From Hofstenia miamia (lineage: Eukaryota > Xenacoelomorpha > Acoela > Hofsteniidae), in assembly GCA_900660155.1 (NCBI GenBank), contig CABFPE010000134.1, positions 355,022-419,021 on the forward strand: 64,000 nt of DNA, in the 5' to 3' direction. Positions 11,930 to 23,508 of the stretch are shown piece by piece. A program made the translations under genes and the position numbers. How positions within the stretch are numbered: the stretch's first letter is position 1; every line of letters begins with the position of its first letter. The notes beneath the pieces are model-generated. The model saw only the letters and a program-made list of their open reading frames with translations, did no database searches and had not been told where the DNA came from.

Positions 11930-12570
11930 TCCATCTCCAAACATTTTTAATTAGGCTTAAGTCCAGCAAGCATGTATGATTTCGCATGAATTGCAGCATT
12001 ATTCTGTTGGAAGAACCATTGACCTCCACAAAAAGAATGACCTAATCCATTGGTGATGAAATTTGCAGCGAGCTAACATAGCTAACCGCTGTCTGACCTG
12101 ATGTCCCCCCATACTATTACAGTCCCTCCACCATTGGGATAGAAAAGACTTAAAGGGGCATTCTCTTGTCATCCCACTATCTTTGAATGAAATCAGGACT
12201 GTCAAGATTAAATTTCTTTTCTTCAGAAAAGGTTGCCAATCTGATAATTTATAGAGGCTTCTAATTAACCATGCTCATTTGACAAAGTGTCATCTGATGG
12301 TAATTGGATGGCAATCCGATTCTGTTGCTTTTTTAATCTTGCTGAAACTAAGTCTCCTATTCTTCACAGCAACTGGTTTTGTTCTCCTTCTCAATGCATG
12401 TGACATTTTCGCAGAGCTTGGCGCAGGATTGTCAATCGATAATCCAAAAGTCAAGTACACACTGTTACACTGTAATTGCTGGCAAACAGTTGATGTTGTA
12501 ACCTCAAACTGGCCTAATAATCTAAATTTTTCGTCAATGGTCTAATAAATGTGCTCAAGTTTAAAGCTAC
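11930..12570 (-). mobile_element. Tc1-like transposase relic
   Basis: On the minus strand 12110-11940 gives WGDIRSDSG and FQQNNAAIHAKSYMLAGLKP, then CLEMDGN. This is the Tc1 pattern VWG-x-I...FQQDNAPIHTA...WL with the second catalytic Asp changed to Asn. Frames shift and stops intervene. Terminal repeats were not recognised. Confidence 0.7.
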
Positions 12571-12611
12571 GCTTTCTATAAAAATATGAATTCACATATA
12601 AAAAATATGAG

Positions 12612-12612
<1 letters not shown>

Positions 12613-12648
<36 letters not shown>
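12613..12648. repeat. (TA)n microsatellite at a Penelope 3' end
   Basis: About 18 TA units directly abut the 3' end of the minus-strand Penelope fragment. Confidence 0.95.
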
Positions 12649-12649
<1 letters not shown>

Positions 12650-13050
12650 CAATTAACATAAATAAAAAATGTTTCGACTATACATGTATTATAGGCATCG
12701 TCAGCTTACAATATTTTTGCGGTAATAAAAGTTTACAATATACTACACTCTATAATATAATAATATTGCATACACTAAAATAATTTAATCTTATTTTTTC
12801 CTAAATTACATCGTTTATTCATGATGTTTTCTTTGTTATTAATAGAGCTTCACAAACCTTATTGTGTGTTGTTTTCATGGCTATTTCAAAATTTTCGTTC
12901 TTTAATTCATGATAGTGATTGAATATTTCTGTTTCAAGGTGCCCGTTAAGGTGTTCTTTAATGCGAATACCAAAATTTCGCTTAGTTTCAACAATGTATA
13001 GCTTGTTACAGCTATCACACGTATATTTTAAACGATTGATGAAACTAAAA
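12649..13050 (-). mobile_element. Penelope-like element, 3' fragment with GIY-YIG endonuclease (copy A)
   Basis: Minus-strand 13040-12830 reads INRLKYTCDSCNKLYIVETK and RNFGIRIKEHLNGHLETEIF, then EALLITKKTS and stop. This is the CxxC plus GIY-YIG endonuclease at the C terminus of canonical Penelope elements (YI-x-ETKR-x-x-x-x-R-x-x-EH). It uses Ile-Val where active enzymes have Ile-Gly. About 180 bp of 3' sequence follow, shared with copies at 14245 and 33150, ending in a hammerhead-like core (12671-12704) and a TA tract. The 5' part is missing. Confidence 0.85.
12671..12704 (-). ncRNA. Hammerhead-ribozyme-like core in Penelope 3' sequence (copy A)
   Basis: The minus strand reads CTGACGA, a hairpin of five consecutive base pairs (CUAUA/UAUAG, with one more pair beyond a mismatch) and then GAAAC. 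This is the hammerhead order CUGANGA - stem II - GAAA. ACA...TGT beyond GAAA could form a short stem III. A convincing stem I was not found, so it may be a decayed ribozyme. Penelope elements are known to carry hammerheads in this position. Confidence 0.5.
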
Positions 13051-13054
13051 TATG

Positions 13055-13236
13055 AAAAAATGACTCATCATGCAGTTAAATTTTTCAGTTGAATTTAATT
13101 TGCATTCTTGTTAATTTTTTATAAATAAATGTCTCCCACTCTCCTGACTCCAGTATATTGCAGGATTCGTTGTCCACGTTTAACCAGTGATTCAAAAACG
13201 CTTTCCAAGTATTTTATAGCAGCAGCATATGTAATG
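13055..13236 (+). repeat. Dispersed repeat, copy 2
   Basis: Same family as 9513-9709. It lies between the Penelope fragment and the 3' tail of the minus-strand LINE. Confidence 0.8.
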
Positions 13237-13329
13237 AGTGAGTTAATATATAATTTATTCCTAAAATTATTAAAGAGTACAGTGATAAAGCAATCACTTT
13301 AACGCCAACTCGCAACCAAGAGCATGAGG

Positions 13330-13858
13330 TAAAAGACGTAAATAATAATAATAATAATAACAATAATAATTGCTTTAATTCCTGTATCAAATACATGATA
13401 AAAGGGAATAAGTTCAAAATGTACAAAAAAATAAGAAATTACAACAATGGATTAGGCAAGGTATTATAAGTGAGGAATTTTCTAGCTACAGCTACAAAAG
13501 AATCACTCATTTTCTTTGTTCTACAGAATATTGTATTTGATGTCATACGTAGACAACCCTGATACGCAGTATCTTTGATGTTTATTGCATTAAAAAGCGG
13601 ATGATTTTCATTTCGAGATATTTTATTCACTTGCCGGATGAAATCTTCTTTCAAAGTTTTGGTGACAAATTCCACTGCTGAAACTTTTGATATATTTAAA
13701 ATTATTGTTGCATATTTGATGGCTCTTTTCAATTTTTTCTTACTTTTGATACTTAGAAGATATATCCACGCAGGTGCAGCATAGGCAATTAACGGTAAAA
13801 TGTATGTTTTAAAAATGTACCAGCAGCTATAAGAATTGAAAAATTTGGCTATAAACAT
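13330..13858 (-). mobile_element. LINE 3' fragment (CR1/jockey-like reverse transcriptase C terminus)
   Basis: The minus-strand open frame 13858-13439 (139 codons) reads FKTYILPLIAYAAPAWIYLL, then KKLKRAIKYATIILNIS, HPLFNAI and RTKKMSDSF. This is the post-RT region of CR1/L2/jockey-type LINEs (TYILP-x-x-x-YA-x-PAW ... R-x-x-K-x-x-x-SF). It ends LPNPLL-stop. The 3' untranslated part ends in an ATT/GTT trinucleotide tract at 13340-13370, a common LINE tail. The copy is 5'-truncated exactly where a plus-strand Penelope fragment starts. Confidence 0.75.
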
Positions 13859-13861
13859 ATT

Positions 13862-14345
13862 TGCTGAAAACTACCATTCATTAAGCAACTTAAATCAAAT
13901 ATTTAGACAATTACTAAAACACTTAAAAAATCTGTAATAAAACCAAGGTTTACCTCCTTAAACAGCAAAGATATCTTTCCGAGTAAAAACACCACTAAAA
14001 ATGTTTAGTTTTTTCCATTGTATTTAAATATGATTGTGAAGAATTCTTACATCAGAGAAACTAAGCGACATTTTATGACAAGAATTAAAGAACAGATTTT
14101 GGGATAAATAAAACGAGAAAATTATAATATGCTAATGGGAGCAACTATCGCCAAAATGGAGGAAAATATAATAATTAACCAGGCTGAAAGTCGCAATCAT
14201 TGAACATCCCGAAAATAGTAACCCCTTACTACATTTGTTTTGGGGTATGCAATATATATATTGTAATAGTAAATGTAGTTGATTGTAAATTTCAAAATTC
14301 CAACAACATTTGTATCTGAGGATGACTTAGTAAATCGAAATCGGC
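13862..14345 (+). mobile_element. Penelope-like element, 3' fragment (copy B)
   Basis: The plus strand reads KPRFTSLNSKDIFPSKNTTK, then LNMIVKNSYIRETKRHFMTR and IKEQILG at about 14025-14100, the linker and GIY-YIG start (YI-x-ETKR). A decayed stretch follows, then the same 3' block as copy A: GTATGCAATAT, ATTGTAAA, CTGAGGATG and CGAAAT (14245-14345). It runs straight into a 110 bp TA-rich tract. It sits back-to-back with the LINE fragment. Confidence 0.75.
14316..14340 (+). ncRNA. Hammerhead-like core in Penelope 3' sequence (copy B)
   Basis: CTGAGGA, an imperfect hairpin (GACTT/AAATC) and GAAA, aligned with the copies at 12671 and 33151. The GAAA is followed by T rather than C, which weakens stem III. 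It is probably not active. Confidence 0.4.
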
Positions 14346-14346
14346 T

Positions 14347-14371
14347 ATATGTATATATAATTATATATATT

Positions 14372-14457
<86 letters not shown>

Positions 14458-14458
14458 C
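14347..14458. repeat. (TA)n-rich microsatellite
   Basis: Imperfect TA/TATATG tract next to the Penelope 3' end. Confidence 0.95.
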
Positions 14459-14459
14459 A

Positions 14460-16149
14460 TTGCAGATATTGTTTAAATACATTGAATGCAAAACAGACTC
14501 AGAAAAATTTTTTTCAAATTTAACAATAAATATTAAAATACAACTGCGGGAAAAATAAATATTGAATAAACTGCAAATGCCTCTGGTGTACACTCACTTA
14601 AATATACAGGCATCAAAAAATACGTACGACTTACTTTTTCAATTTTTTAGTTAAATTTTGAAAATTGCAACGTTATTGCTTCAAAGTAGAATAGAATTTA
14701 AATGTAAATGAACTACATTTTAAGATGGCATTTCTTTTAGATCTTGAGTAAAATGTAAACACTATTATTTGCATTTAAAAATCTTCACAGATACCTAAGT
14801 ATTGGAGAGAACGAATTCGACTCTAAATGGATTTAAAATGCAGTTGACATTTGACCTTGAGAAAAATATCCATCTTCAAAGCACACTTTGATTGATGGGG
14901 AAATAATTCCTACAATAAATATTTCGCTTCCTTTAAAATGTAGTTTAACGCGAAAACATTTTAATTATCTAAATTCAATGTTACTGAAGAATTTCTATGC
15001 CTGTAGAAATGGATCATTAAATTGATGTTGTAATAAATCGTAAGTGTTTTTCAAAAGACAGTTTTAGGGCACTTCAGTATTCAAATTTTACAGCGTATCA
15101 GTATTGAAAAAAAATTTTAAAAGGACAGGTTTTTTAAAGGTAAATATTGAGTTCATAAATTCCTTAAAATTCTAAACAAAGTTGGTTCTCATAATACTAG
15201 TACCACAGAGTTCTTTTAAGGTCAAGGGCTTTTAACAATTATATATCTACTCCAATTATATAGAAATGCTTTTGAAAATATATTAATACATTAGATATTT
15301 TATCTTTTTGATTATCCCAATAATATTTGCAAACGTTTGAACACGAAAATTGTGAATTTTCAATAATCAAATTCCATATATATATATATATTATAGGAAA
15401 TTTTCAAGATGTTCATTTAGGTTTGGGACATTGCAGGAGATGTTATTTGATCAGTTGGCCTTCGGAAACGCATCTCAAAAGCTAATAAGGCCTTCAGAAT
15501 ATGGTAAAGCATAGTAAAATTAGATACTTATACAAATACTGATTATGCATGCACAATTACCTATTATTCAAATCTCCCATTTTCTCAGAAACCACAAATC
15601 AACTAAGTTTAGGGAACTATAATACGAATTGGAAATCAAATCTTTGTGAATGTATGCATAACTGGTGGTCTTAACTTGTTTCGTATGTGCAATGTGCACT
15701 TGAGGTGTTAACCTTGGCATCATAAGTGATTGATTGGGGTAAATTATTCTCAAAGCACATATGTGATTATTCAAACAGTCGACAGACTGATAAGTGGGTG
15801 ATTCCACGATCCGTGTCCGGACCTTAAACCCTAGAAGTGTAATAGGCAGCAAAGCTGCCTCACAGGAAGGCACCGCATTACCCAGGAACTACCTCGTGGT
15901 CGTGGAGTATTCTTTGGGACGATTTAGGCATTGCCCTTATGGTTCCATATAGTATAAATGCTCATACTATAATTCTCAATACTATAAATGCTCATATAGT
16001 TTTCGACACTTTAATACTTTAGGGCTCCAAATAGCTTTGAGTTCACATCTGTCAAATAAAACGAACCTAAATTTAGCAAAAAGCTATTCATTTCTGTCTC
16101 TCATTATCTTCAATGATCAACTGAAACTAGTTGATTGAAATTATATATT
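14460..16149. other. Unassigned AT-rich stretch
   Basis: No supported gene. At 15780-15900 a less AT-rich patch reads minus-strand MPSCEAALLPITLLGFKVRT with no recognised family; it may be transposon-derived. A short TA tract lies at about 15375-15392. Confidence 0.4.
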
Positions 16150-16153
16150 TTAA

Positions 16154-16367
16154 CACTAGAAAGACGAAGTGTGTCAAAATTGACCCAAATTAGAATTTTG
16201 TTTACTTGTGTATGCATTCATTAAAAACAACAGCAGGTATATGCACCACCAAATAAACTGATAATCCATTTGAATTTGCATGTATAATTTTTTTCATTTT
16301 TTAAATAATGTTCTATTTTGAAATGCTGCATGAAAAAGAATCACAAGGAGCAATGGTCTTTCTAGTG
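16154..16367. mobile_element. piggyBac-type MITE, 214 bp
   Basis: The inverted ends are CACTAGAAAGAC and GTCTTTCTAGTG. TTAA stands before the left end (16150-16153) and TTAC, probably a mutated TTAA, after the right. TTAA plus a (C)CNCTAGAAAGA terminus followed by TCAAAATTGAC is very close to the classical piggyBac end. No coding sequence. Confidence 0.8.
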
Positions 16368-16439
16368 TTACGAATAAATATTAAAAAGTTTACAAATGAA
16401 AGCTAATAAAATTCGTTAATTTTTTCTGAAATACAAGAA

Positions 16440-17110
16440 AGAGGACAGGTCTAAAATATAAGTTGGAGTCAAAGTGGAAGTTAAAAAGGTCAAAGAAGTC
16501 CCGATAATAGTTGGAAGGCTTGTAGCAGTAAGCAGAAATCATATGAAATACTTGGAGGAATTTGGATTACCGAAGTATGACGGGGTTGTAGTAAATAAAT
16601 TACACTTCCAACAGGACAACTGATATTAAAAGTAGAATTTAGCCTATTGATAGCATAAATTGTATTTATCGAATTTAGGAATTATAGTGCTACTTTATAA
16701 TAACAGCATGCGCAATAATGATAATAAGCCGCAGGGAGTCATAGAAAATGAGAAGGCTAAGATACTGTGTGACTTCAAAATACACACTAGTAAGGTGAGG
16801 CCAGACATAGATCTGGTAGTCAACGAGGAAAGAATAGGAACAGTGATAGACATAGTAGTCCCAAAGAACAGGAATGTAGAATGCAAGGAGAAAGATAAGA
16901 TAGACAAGTACAATAATTGGCAAAGAAAATAGAGAGGTTGTGGATGTTAAAGAAGGTTGAAGGTTGTCTCGGTATAAGTTGGAGCAGTAAGTAAAAAATA
17001 CTTGGATTAAAAGGACGGGGTATAGTATAGAGCGCAGAACTGTTAGAAACAACTAGAGTTCTCAGAAAAGCTCTTAAACTCTCAGGGAATTGGTGGTATC
17101 CCGAGATGAG
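16440..17110 (+). mobile_element. LINE C-terminal fragment with restriction-like endonuclease (R2/R4/Dong-type)
   Basis: The plus strand 16745-16930 reads KAKILCDFKIHTSKVRPDID, then GTVIDIVVPKNRNVECKEKD and KIDKYNNWQRK. This matches the C-terminal block ILWDF-x-I-x-T-x-x-x-x-x-x-RPD-x-x-x-x-x...IDVAVP...KE-x-EK-x-EKYQDLK of LINEs that carry a PD-(D/E)xK-like endonuclease. Further on RLWMLKK and TTRVLRKALKLSG resemble the known tail (TARILRKVL). The upstream part (16450-16600) is in pieces: EVPIIVGRLVAVSRNHMKYL. No reverse transcriptase core remains. Confidence 0.75.
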
Positions 17111-17636
17111 AGCCACATCAGCGTGAAGCTGTGAAAAGAAATGAAATTTTAACTACAATTTAATGCTTTTTATACCGTACATACATAATAAAATCAGTGC
17201 GCTCCACTACAGTAGTGAGAAACTCTATAGTGTGAATTAAATATTCATGGCATTTAGTTGGATTAGAAAGCGGTGATGTTTTAGTAATTTCTTGCAAAAG
17301 ACTTGAAAGTGGAAGATTAGGATTTTCCGCTGGGTATTACCAATTGCAGGATTATCAATTGGTTGACATATATATTCTAGTTGCATGTAGAAGTTTTCTT
17401 GTATAGTATTTTCATTGATGCATGAACAAGATTCTTCCCATGAATGAAGTTCATGTGAAGCTTACTGATAGATTGAAAGCCTCCGATTCAGGATATGACA
17501 AACTGTAATTCAAACGAACGATTTAACACTTAGCTACATTTAGTCTTTAAATATAAAAATGGTTGCATTTATGTGGGAAAACTATGGATTTATTCAGAGT
17601 AAACTGAAATACCTTTCTGCAAAGCACCCCCTCACA

Positions 17637-18151
17637 CTAAAATAATTGCAAACATATTCTAATTTATCAATATAATAATTGTATACCTAACCCAAGCCCC
17701 TACCCTAACCTTAACACTAACCCAAATCATAACCCCAAACACAAACTCAACTTTAAGCTAAGTTCTAGTCTAACCCTAATCTTACCCCAACCCATAAACC
17801 TAGCATTATACTATGTTCTTCATCAAAACAGAGCCAACTCAATGAAAACATATTCATTTTGAATTTTTTAAACAAAGTAACTACGTGAAAAGTTGTGAGG
17901 GAAAAGGCACTGTGTTGATTAAATAAACATTGCCAAATCTTATAATTGCTTTGTAAGCAAACAAAAGCCGCTTGGATCAACCACTAATTAGCATATTAAT
18001 AGTAGTATATTATTTAATTTTATAATTCATATTGAAAATTACTGATATTAATAATAAATCTACATAATCTTTCTAAATACTGATTAGGTTAGGGTTCGGA
18101 TTAAGGTTATCATTATGTTGATAAATTAGCAATTTTTGCAATTATTTGGGT
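17637..18151. mobile_element. Fold-back element with telomere-like arms
   Basis: The left arm (17637-17720: ctaaaataattgcaaac, ctaatttatcaa, cataacccta-like runs) and right arm (about 18080-18151) are inverted copies at roughly 75 percent. The inner arms hold degenerate CCCTAA-like units on the left (17690-17800) and ttaggttagggtt on the right. No target duplication was clear. I read it as an imperfect palindromic MITE rather than a telomere scar. Confidence 0.55.
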
Positions 18152-19161
18152 TCAATTTTAAAGTACTCGTACTCAGATTTCAAATGTTATATAGAACGCA
18201 TATCAAAATTTAATAGGAATTGGAGACCATTAGTCCCTAAATTGCGTTGAAGTTGTTTACAGAATAAATATTGTTTTCACATCAAAGTTAAGTTAGATTC
18301 GGTTGAAAATAAATTCTCTTTATTCCTAGCCTATTTTTAAATAATTTGAAATAATTTTTTTTTAATTTCAGAGATTTTCTATAATTTATTTCAATAACAT
18401 TTTTTAAATTTACCAGAAATTTTGACCCTGGAGACCCTACATTCTTTTATGATATCACATATTTTAAAAATATGCTTAAACCACAATAGCGATATCCCTA
18501 TTTCAGGTGTCTAAATAAGTGCCAATCCTTATTATTTAAGGACTTAGGATGCTTTATTTCAGAAAAATGTGGCTTTGTTCAAAATTTCTGTCTGAAAAAG
18601 CTTTTATGCTTAAAAATGTATCTGCTAGTTTCTATGTGAAAGGTGTATTGAAATTTTTGCATAAGTCAAAGATTGTCAAGACAAAATATATTGTGTTAAT
18701 TATGTTGTTAAATGCAGAAAAGTCAAATATTATATTATATATGAAATGGTTGACGTAATTGGTTGATTTTAAATGGTATTGACATTCAGTTGTTAACCTT
18801 TCGGGAGCGACAGAAATTAAGTGCGTATGAACTTTGTATTAATTAATTCTTCAATTTACATTTAATGAAAGCAATAAATTTCTTATTTCAGCTCAATTTA
18901 TATGAATAATGTCCTATACACCTCAACGAATTTACTGCGGTGAATTGAATGGTGAATTCACATTCCCTTGAAGAGACGCAGCTAATGATGGAAAATCAAG
19001 AGCGCAGAAAAGACTTTCTGAAAAATAGATTGCTATTAATATATTCCATAATCAAATAGACACTGAATTTGGCATTTAACTAATAAAGCAAGTAAAATAT
19101 TTAAAGAAAGATACCAGGGACTAGTACACATTCTAAGATTTTAAGAGGCGAAAATGGATTT
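18152..19161. other. Unassigned AT-rich stretch
   Basis: Nothing recognised beyond chance open frames. Confidence 0.5.
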
Positions 19162-20072
19162 GTTATCCTGAAAGGTACCCTGTGAGGTTGTTTATTTCAT
19201 TGGGGAAGGACTTTATCAAAGATTTGTTTTAAATGGGGGAATTAGCCCCACCCCTTGTACTCGCTCATGAAGGATTCAAGTGGACTATGAAATAATAATC
19301 TAGCATCCTCTAATCAGTCGATGCGAACCGGTGGTAAATATTTTCATTTCACCAGAGAAAACACAATGATTACCAATATAGAATTCACAAAGATATTAAT
19401 GCTTCTATTTATGAATAGTTATTTTGCATGCATGATACCGAATCAAGAACAGATCAACCTGATACATTTATATACTACATGAATTTTATGTACACTATAT
19501 TTGAATTATTTTGAAAAGTTATTTTCGAACTCAAATGTTATGAAATATAACTAAATAAAATAATATCCACAGAAATCTGTCTAATGGAAACCTTATAGTC
19601 AACAAAAGTTGAAGTATGGTTATCCTGAAAGGTACCCTGTGAGGTTGTTTATTTCATTGGGGAAGGACTTTATCAAAGATTTTTTTTAAATGGGGGAATT
19701 AACCCCACCCCTTGTACTCGCTCATGAAGGATTCAAGTGGACCATGAAATAATAATCTAGCATCCTCTAATCAGCCAGTGCGAACCGGTGGAAAATATTT
19801 TCACTTCACCAGAGAAAACACAATGATTACCAATATAGAATTCACAAAGATATTAATGCTTCTATTTATGAATATTTATTTTGCATGCATGATACCGAAT
19901 CAAGAACAGATCAACCTGATGCATTTATATACTACATGAATTTTATGTACACCATATTTGAATTATTTTGAAAAGTTATTTTCGAACTCAAATGTTATGA
20001 AATATTATTAAATAAAATAATATCCACAGAAATCTGTCTAATGGAAACCTTATATCCAACAAAAGTTGAAGT
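19162..20072 (+). repeat. 457 bp tandem duplication, slightly diverged
   Basis: Unit 1 is 19162-19618 and unit 2 is 19619-20072. Both start gttatcctgaaaggtaccctg and end aacaaaagttgaagt. About ten differences are visible (for example ttagcccc/ttaacccc, cagtcgatgcg/cagccagtgcg), so this duplication is real and older than the one at 4.4-7.4 kb. It has no coding content. Confidence 0.9.
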
Positions 20073-21335
20073 TAAAATGCTTAGAAAAAAAACATTTTAA
20101 TGGGATAATCTTTAGTCACATGTACATTTATTATTGAATTTCTATGTCTTACCAACAATTTACATTTCTGTTCTGAGCTTACTTTTGAAAAAAGTTACTA
20201 TAATTTTTAAATAGAATTTTACCTTTTAAGTAAATGGCTATTGCATGTGGTCGCTTTATACTTTAATCTTATGAATTTAACATTTAATCATATGAGTTAT
20301 GTAGATAAGCTTATTCTATATTTATTTTAAGCTTTCTAGGTGTTTTGGCTTACAAGTATGTTACTATATTTAAGTATAAAACTAGGATATTTTCAACATT
20401 GCTAATGCTTTAGGAATATCGTCGATTTTCAAAAGCTTGAGCTACTTTGAAAACGTGTTAACTTTAATGAGAACAGGAAAGTGAGAAAAAAGTTTTTGTA
20501 ACTAAATACTGAAAATAATTTTTTGAAAACAAATGCTGGAGTGCTAATTCAATACTTCACTAACACAGCAAAAACTTTGTGGCCTTGATATTGATTTCTG
20601 CGGAATTTTTCTGGTTATTCATATAATTTAACAAATTATTTTGGTTCCAAACATTTTACACAATGACATCCCAAAATTTTTGCAAATTTGCAATCCTAAA
20701 ATATCAATCGTTTCCTTCTTTTAATTTCTATAAGAAAATCTTATTGTTTATAAATGGTTACCATTCCACTTCTATTCACTGTTGGACATTTAATACTTAA
20801 ACACCATTAGGTCTCAAATATAGTGCTTTCCTCCAAATTTTTAAGTGCAAGAAATATTGATATTAGTCTTGTAAAAATCCAATAACAAATTTAGATTTAA
20901 ATTTGCTCACACTATAGGTTGAAATTTTGGTGAAAAGAATGCTAATCAACATTATATATTAAGATCCTTAGGTAAGCAAGTCTCATATTTGTCCATCTGT
21001 TATGGGGTCAACGTTCATATATTCGATCACCTTTCCATTTTAAGTGATAGAATGTATGTACAATTATATTTATGCGTTACTTTGAGTGAGAAAAGAAAAT
21101 CTGTATGTCTAATACTATAAAATATGTAGAATAACAATTGGCTATTAATTTGTTATCAAAATAAAACACTTGTGTTGGAAAAATGTATTCGGCCATTTGC
21201 CAACATTTTAAAAAATGAACAAATTTGCAAAAAGCAAATTCAAAATAGGATACATAAATTAATAATGGATGCAATATAATCACTAGCAACAAAATTCTTG
21301 ATTCTAATACTTTGATCTAATAAACGCTTCAAGTG
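20073..21335. other. Unassigned AT-rich stretch
   Basis: Nothing recognised on either strand. Confidence 0.5.
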
Positions 21336-22010
21336 ATCAGGATTGATGCAAAAAGACTTTCAATAAAGCCATGGGGAATTGAATAGAAATCTTTCTCTAT
21401 TGTGGTGTGTGTAAAGAACATGCTGTCTAACCAATATTCGACCTGTTTCCTCATATTTTTAGCTGATGTTAGGTCTGGAGGTTGATCAGGCAAGTCAAGC
21501 AGGATGGTAACCCCATTATCATGGAAGAAATTTACTATTTCTTCTGAGATGTGGCACCATCCTTCTGATATATTAAATCACTTGAAAGAAGTGGCAAAAG
21601 TTCCCTCTCACAGAATCGAAACATTTTGAAAGCTCTAAAAAGTACCAATGATATAAAAAATCATGCAAAGGCCCCATTTTCACATTGCACCGAAAACCAT
21701 GACTTAATAACTTTCATAGTCCAATGTCACGAGTAACCCATTATCATGGAAAAAATTTACCATTTACCCCATTCCTTGCAAAGTTCTTCTGTAGTATTTC
21801 TGGGAAGTCTTGTTGTTCATTTTTGGTTTTCCGGAGTTTGGCTTGGGGCAATGTTTTAAGAAGTGAAATGTATGGTGATGTTCCCGACAGTACTTCGATT
21901 TCGCTCAACAAGTCGATCTATTCTACGTTGACTCATCCCTTCCAAATGCTTGGAAGAAATCAACACGCTGATGGCAATAGTTATGCAACCACTCATAACA
22001 CATGGCAATG
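21336..22010 (-). mobile_element. Tc1/mariner-like transposase relic
   Basis: On the minus strand about 21960-21880 reads HLEGMSQRRIDRLVERNRST, the helix-turn-helix start of Tc1-type transposases. Further along, VMVFGAM (21700) and FFHDNGVTILLDLPDQPPDL followed by VEYWLDSMFF (21540-21420) correspond to the VMVWGA and DN...WPxQSPDLNPIE blocks. There are many frame changes and no terminal repeats recognised. Confidence 0.6.
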
Positions 22011-23462
22011 AACAACTGTTTGGCGTTTTTCAATATTAATAGACTGAAAGAGCTCAGCCAATAAAAGTATTTACAGATTTTCTGATTTGGCCTTAAGGTT
22101 GGAATACATTTTTCCCATAAAAGATTATCTAAACAATCATCGTGGGATTCAAAGTAAACAGTGGTAATTATGTTTCAACATTGATATATTCCTCTTTCTG
22201 TATCACCAATATCAAATTTAAGAATACATATGTCATTTTTGGGTGCATTTCTTGCAAATATTTCTTTTTTCCAGTATTGTATATTTAGAAGGGAGGGAGG
22301 GAGGGAGGAGGGAATTGAACACATTCCCAAAATCTTCAGTACATAAAAGTCAGCTTTCAAGTCCACAAATTATTCAACTCAAAACTTGCAAAAATGCCGT
22401 TTTTTGTAAAAAAAATACCACAAAAATAATTTCAGATGTGACAAATATTGTGATTTGCACATCACAGATGTAATTGACTGTGTACACAGAAATATGTAAT
22501 ATATATTTTCTCTAATATGCGTAATACTTCAAAATTTAGAGCTATTTACTGTAGTGGAAAAGATGTCATTTTTATCTATGAACACATGTAGTCGTAGGTA
22601 TTGAGAATAGATGTGGGCATTGAGGAAATGTTCATAAAAACAATACTCATTATATTTATCTGTTTTAAAACTATGCATTTGCACATTCGAAAATTCAATA
22701 AATCCACGTGCTTTCCATTTCATCTAAAGCTATTATGAATACCTTCCTATCACAAGAATTACAAATTTTCTATTTTCTGTTATTCTCATCTTTCAATGAA
22801 AAGATCCACATGTTCATAATTGATCAGTAAGATTTGATGGCAGGAGACTATACTTGAATCTAAGAAGTGCAAATTCAAGGATATTTGTGAATTAATTTAT
22901 GCCTAGAATTCAAATACTAAGCAGGCTAAGGTATTTCTGCTTAACATGATGCAAACATATTATAACATTATTGCTATCTACATGAATCTATGAAAATGCA
23001 TGGCTAAGTACCTATCCCAGACTAAGCACGATGGTCATACTCAAATTGAATTGCTGCACAAAGTTTTCTTGTATGTTTATTCAACATTCAAGGCAGATTA
23101 GGAAACTACTCATAAATTTTGACCTACGACCTGACCCATATCATGATTAAAATAAATAATTCTCTTCCATCATCTTTATGGTCACGAAATTGAATGCTTA
23201 GCTGTTTCATAATAATATATATTACACTTCTTCCATACATTAGCGTTTAATAATCATAAATTATTCATTTGTACAGCTATTTGATTTATGCAATTGGAAA
23301 TTACTGTTTAAAAGCATAAATTAAAACAAGTATAGATTAACTTTTCATAACTGCTATTATCCGACTGATCCGTGGCAGATTATCGTCAATATTTGTTGAA
23401 ACTTTCAACAAAAATCCCACTTATTGGTTGAATTGAGTACCAATCTTCAAGAAATTATATGC

Positions 23463-23508
<46 letters not shown>

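Noticed and set aside
14279-14593. Open frames made of Tyr-Ile repeats
   Set aside because: They are translations of TA microsatellite, not genes. The same applies at 12586, 23804, 24128, 27314 and 44826.
16690-17116. Three overlapping minus-strand hydrophobic frames
   Set aside because: They are shadows of the plus-strand LINE endonuclease fragment.
17690-17800. Interstitial telomere
   Set aside because: Units are degenerate, and the block is part of an inverted-repeat element.
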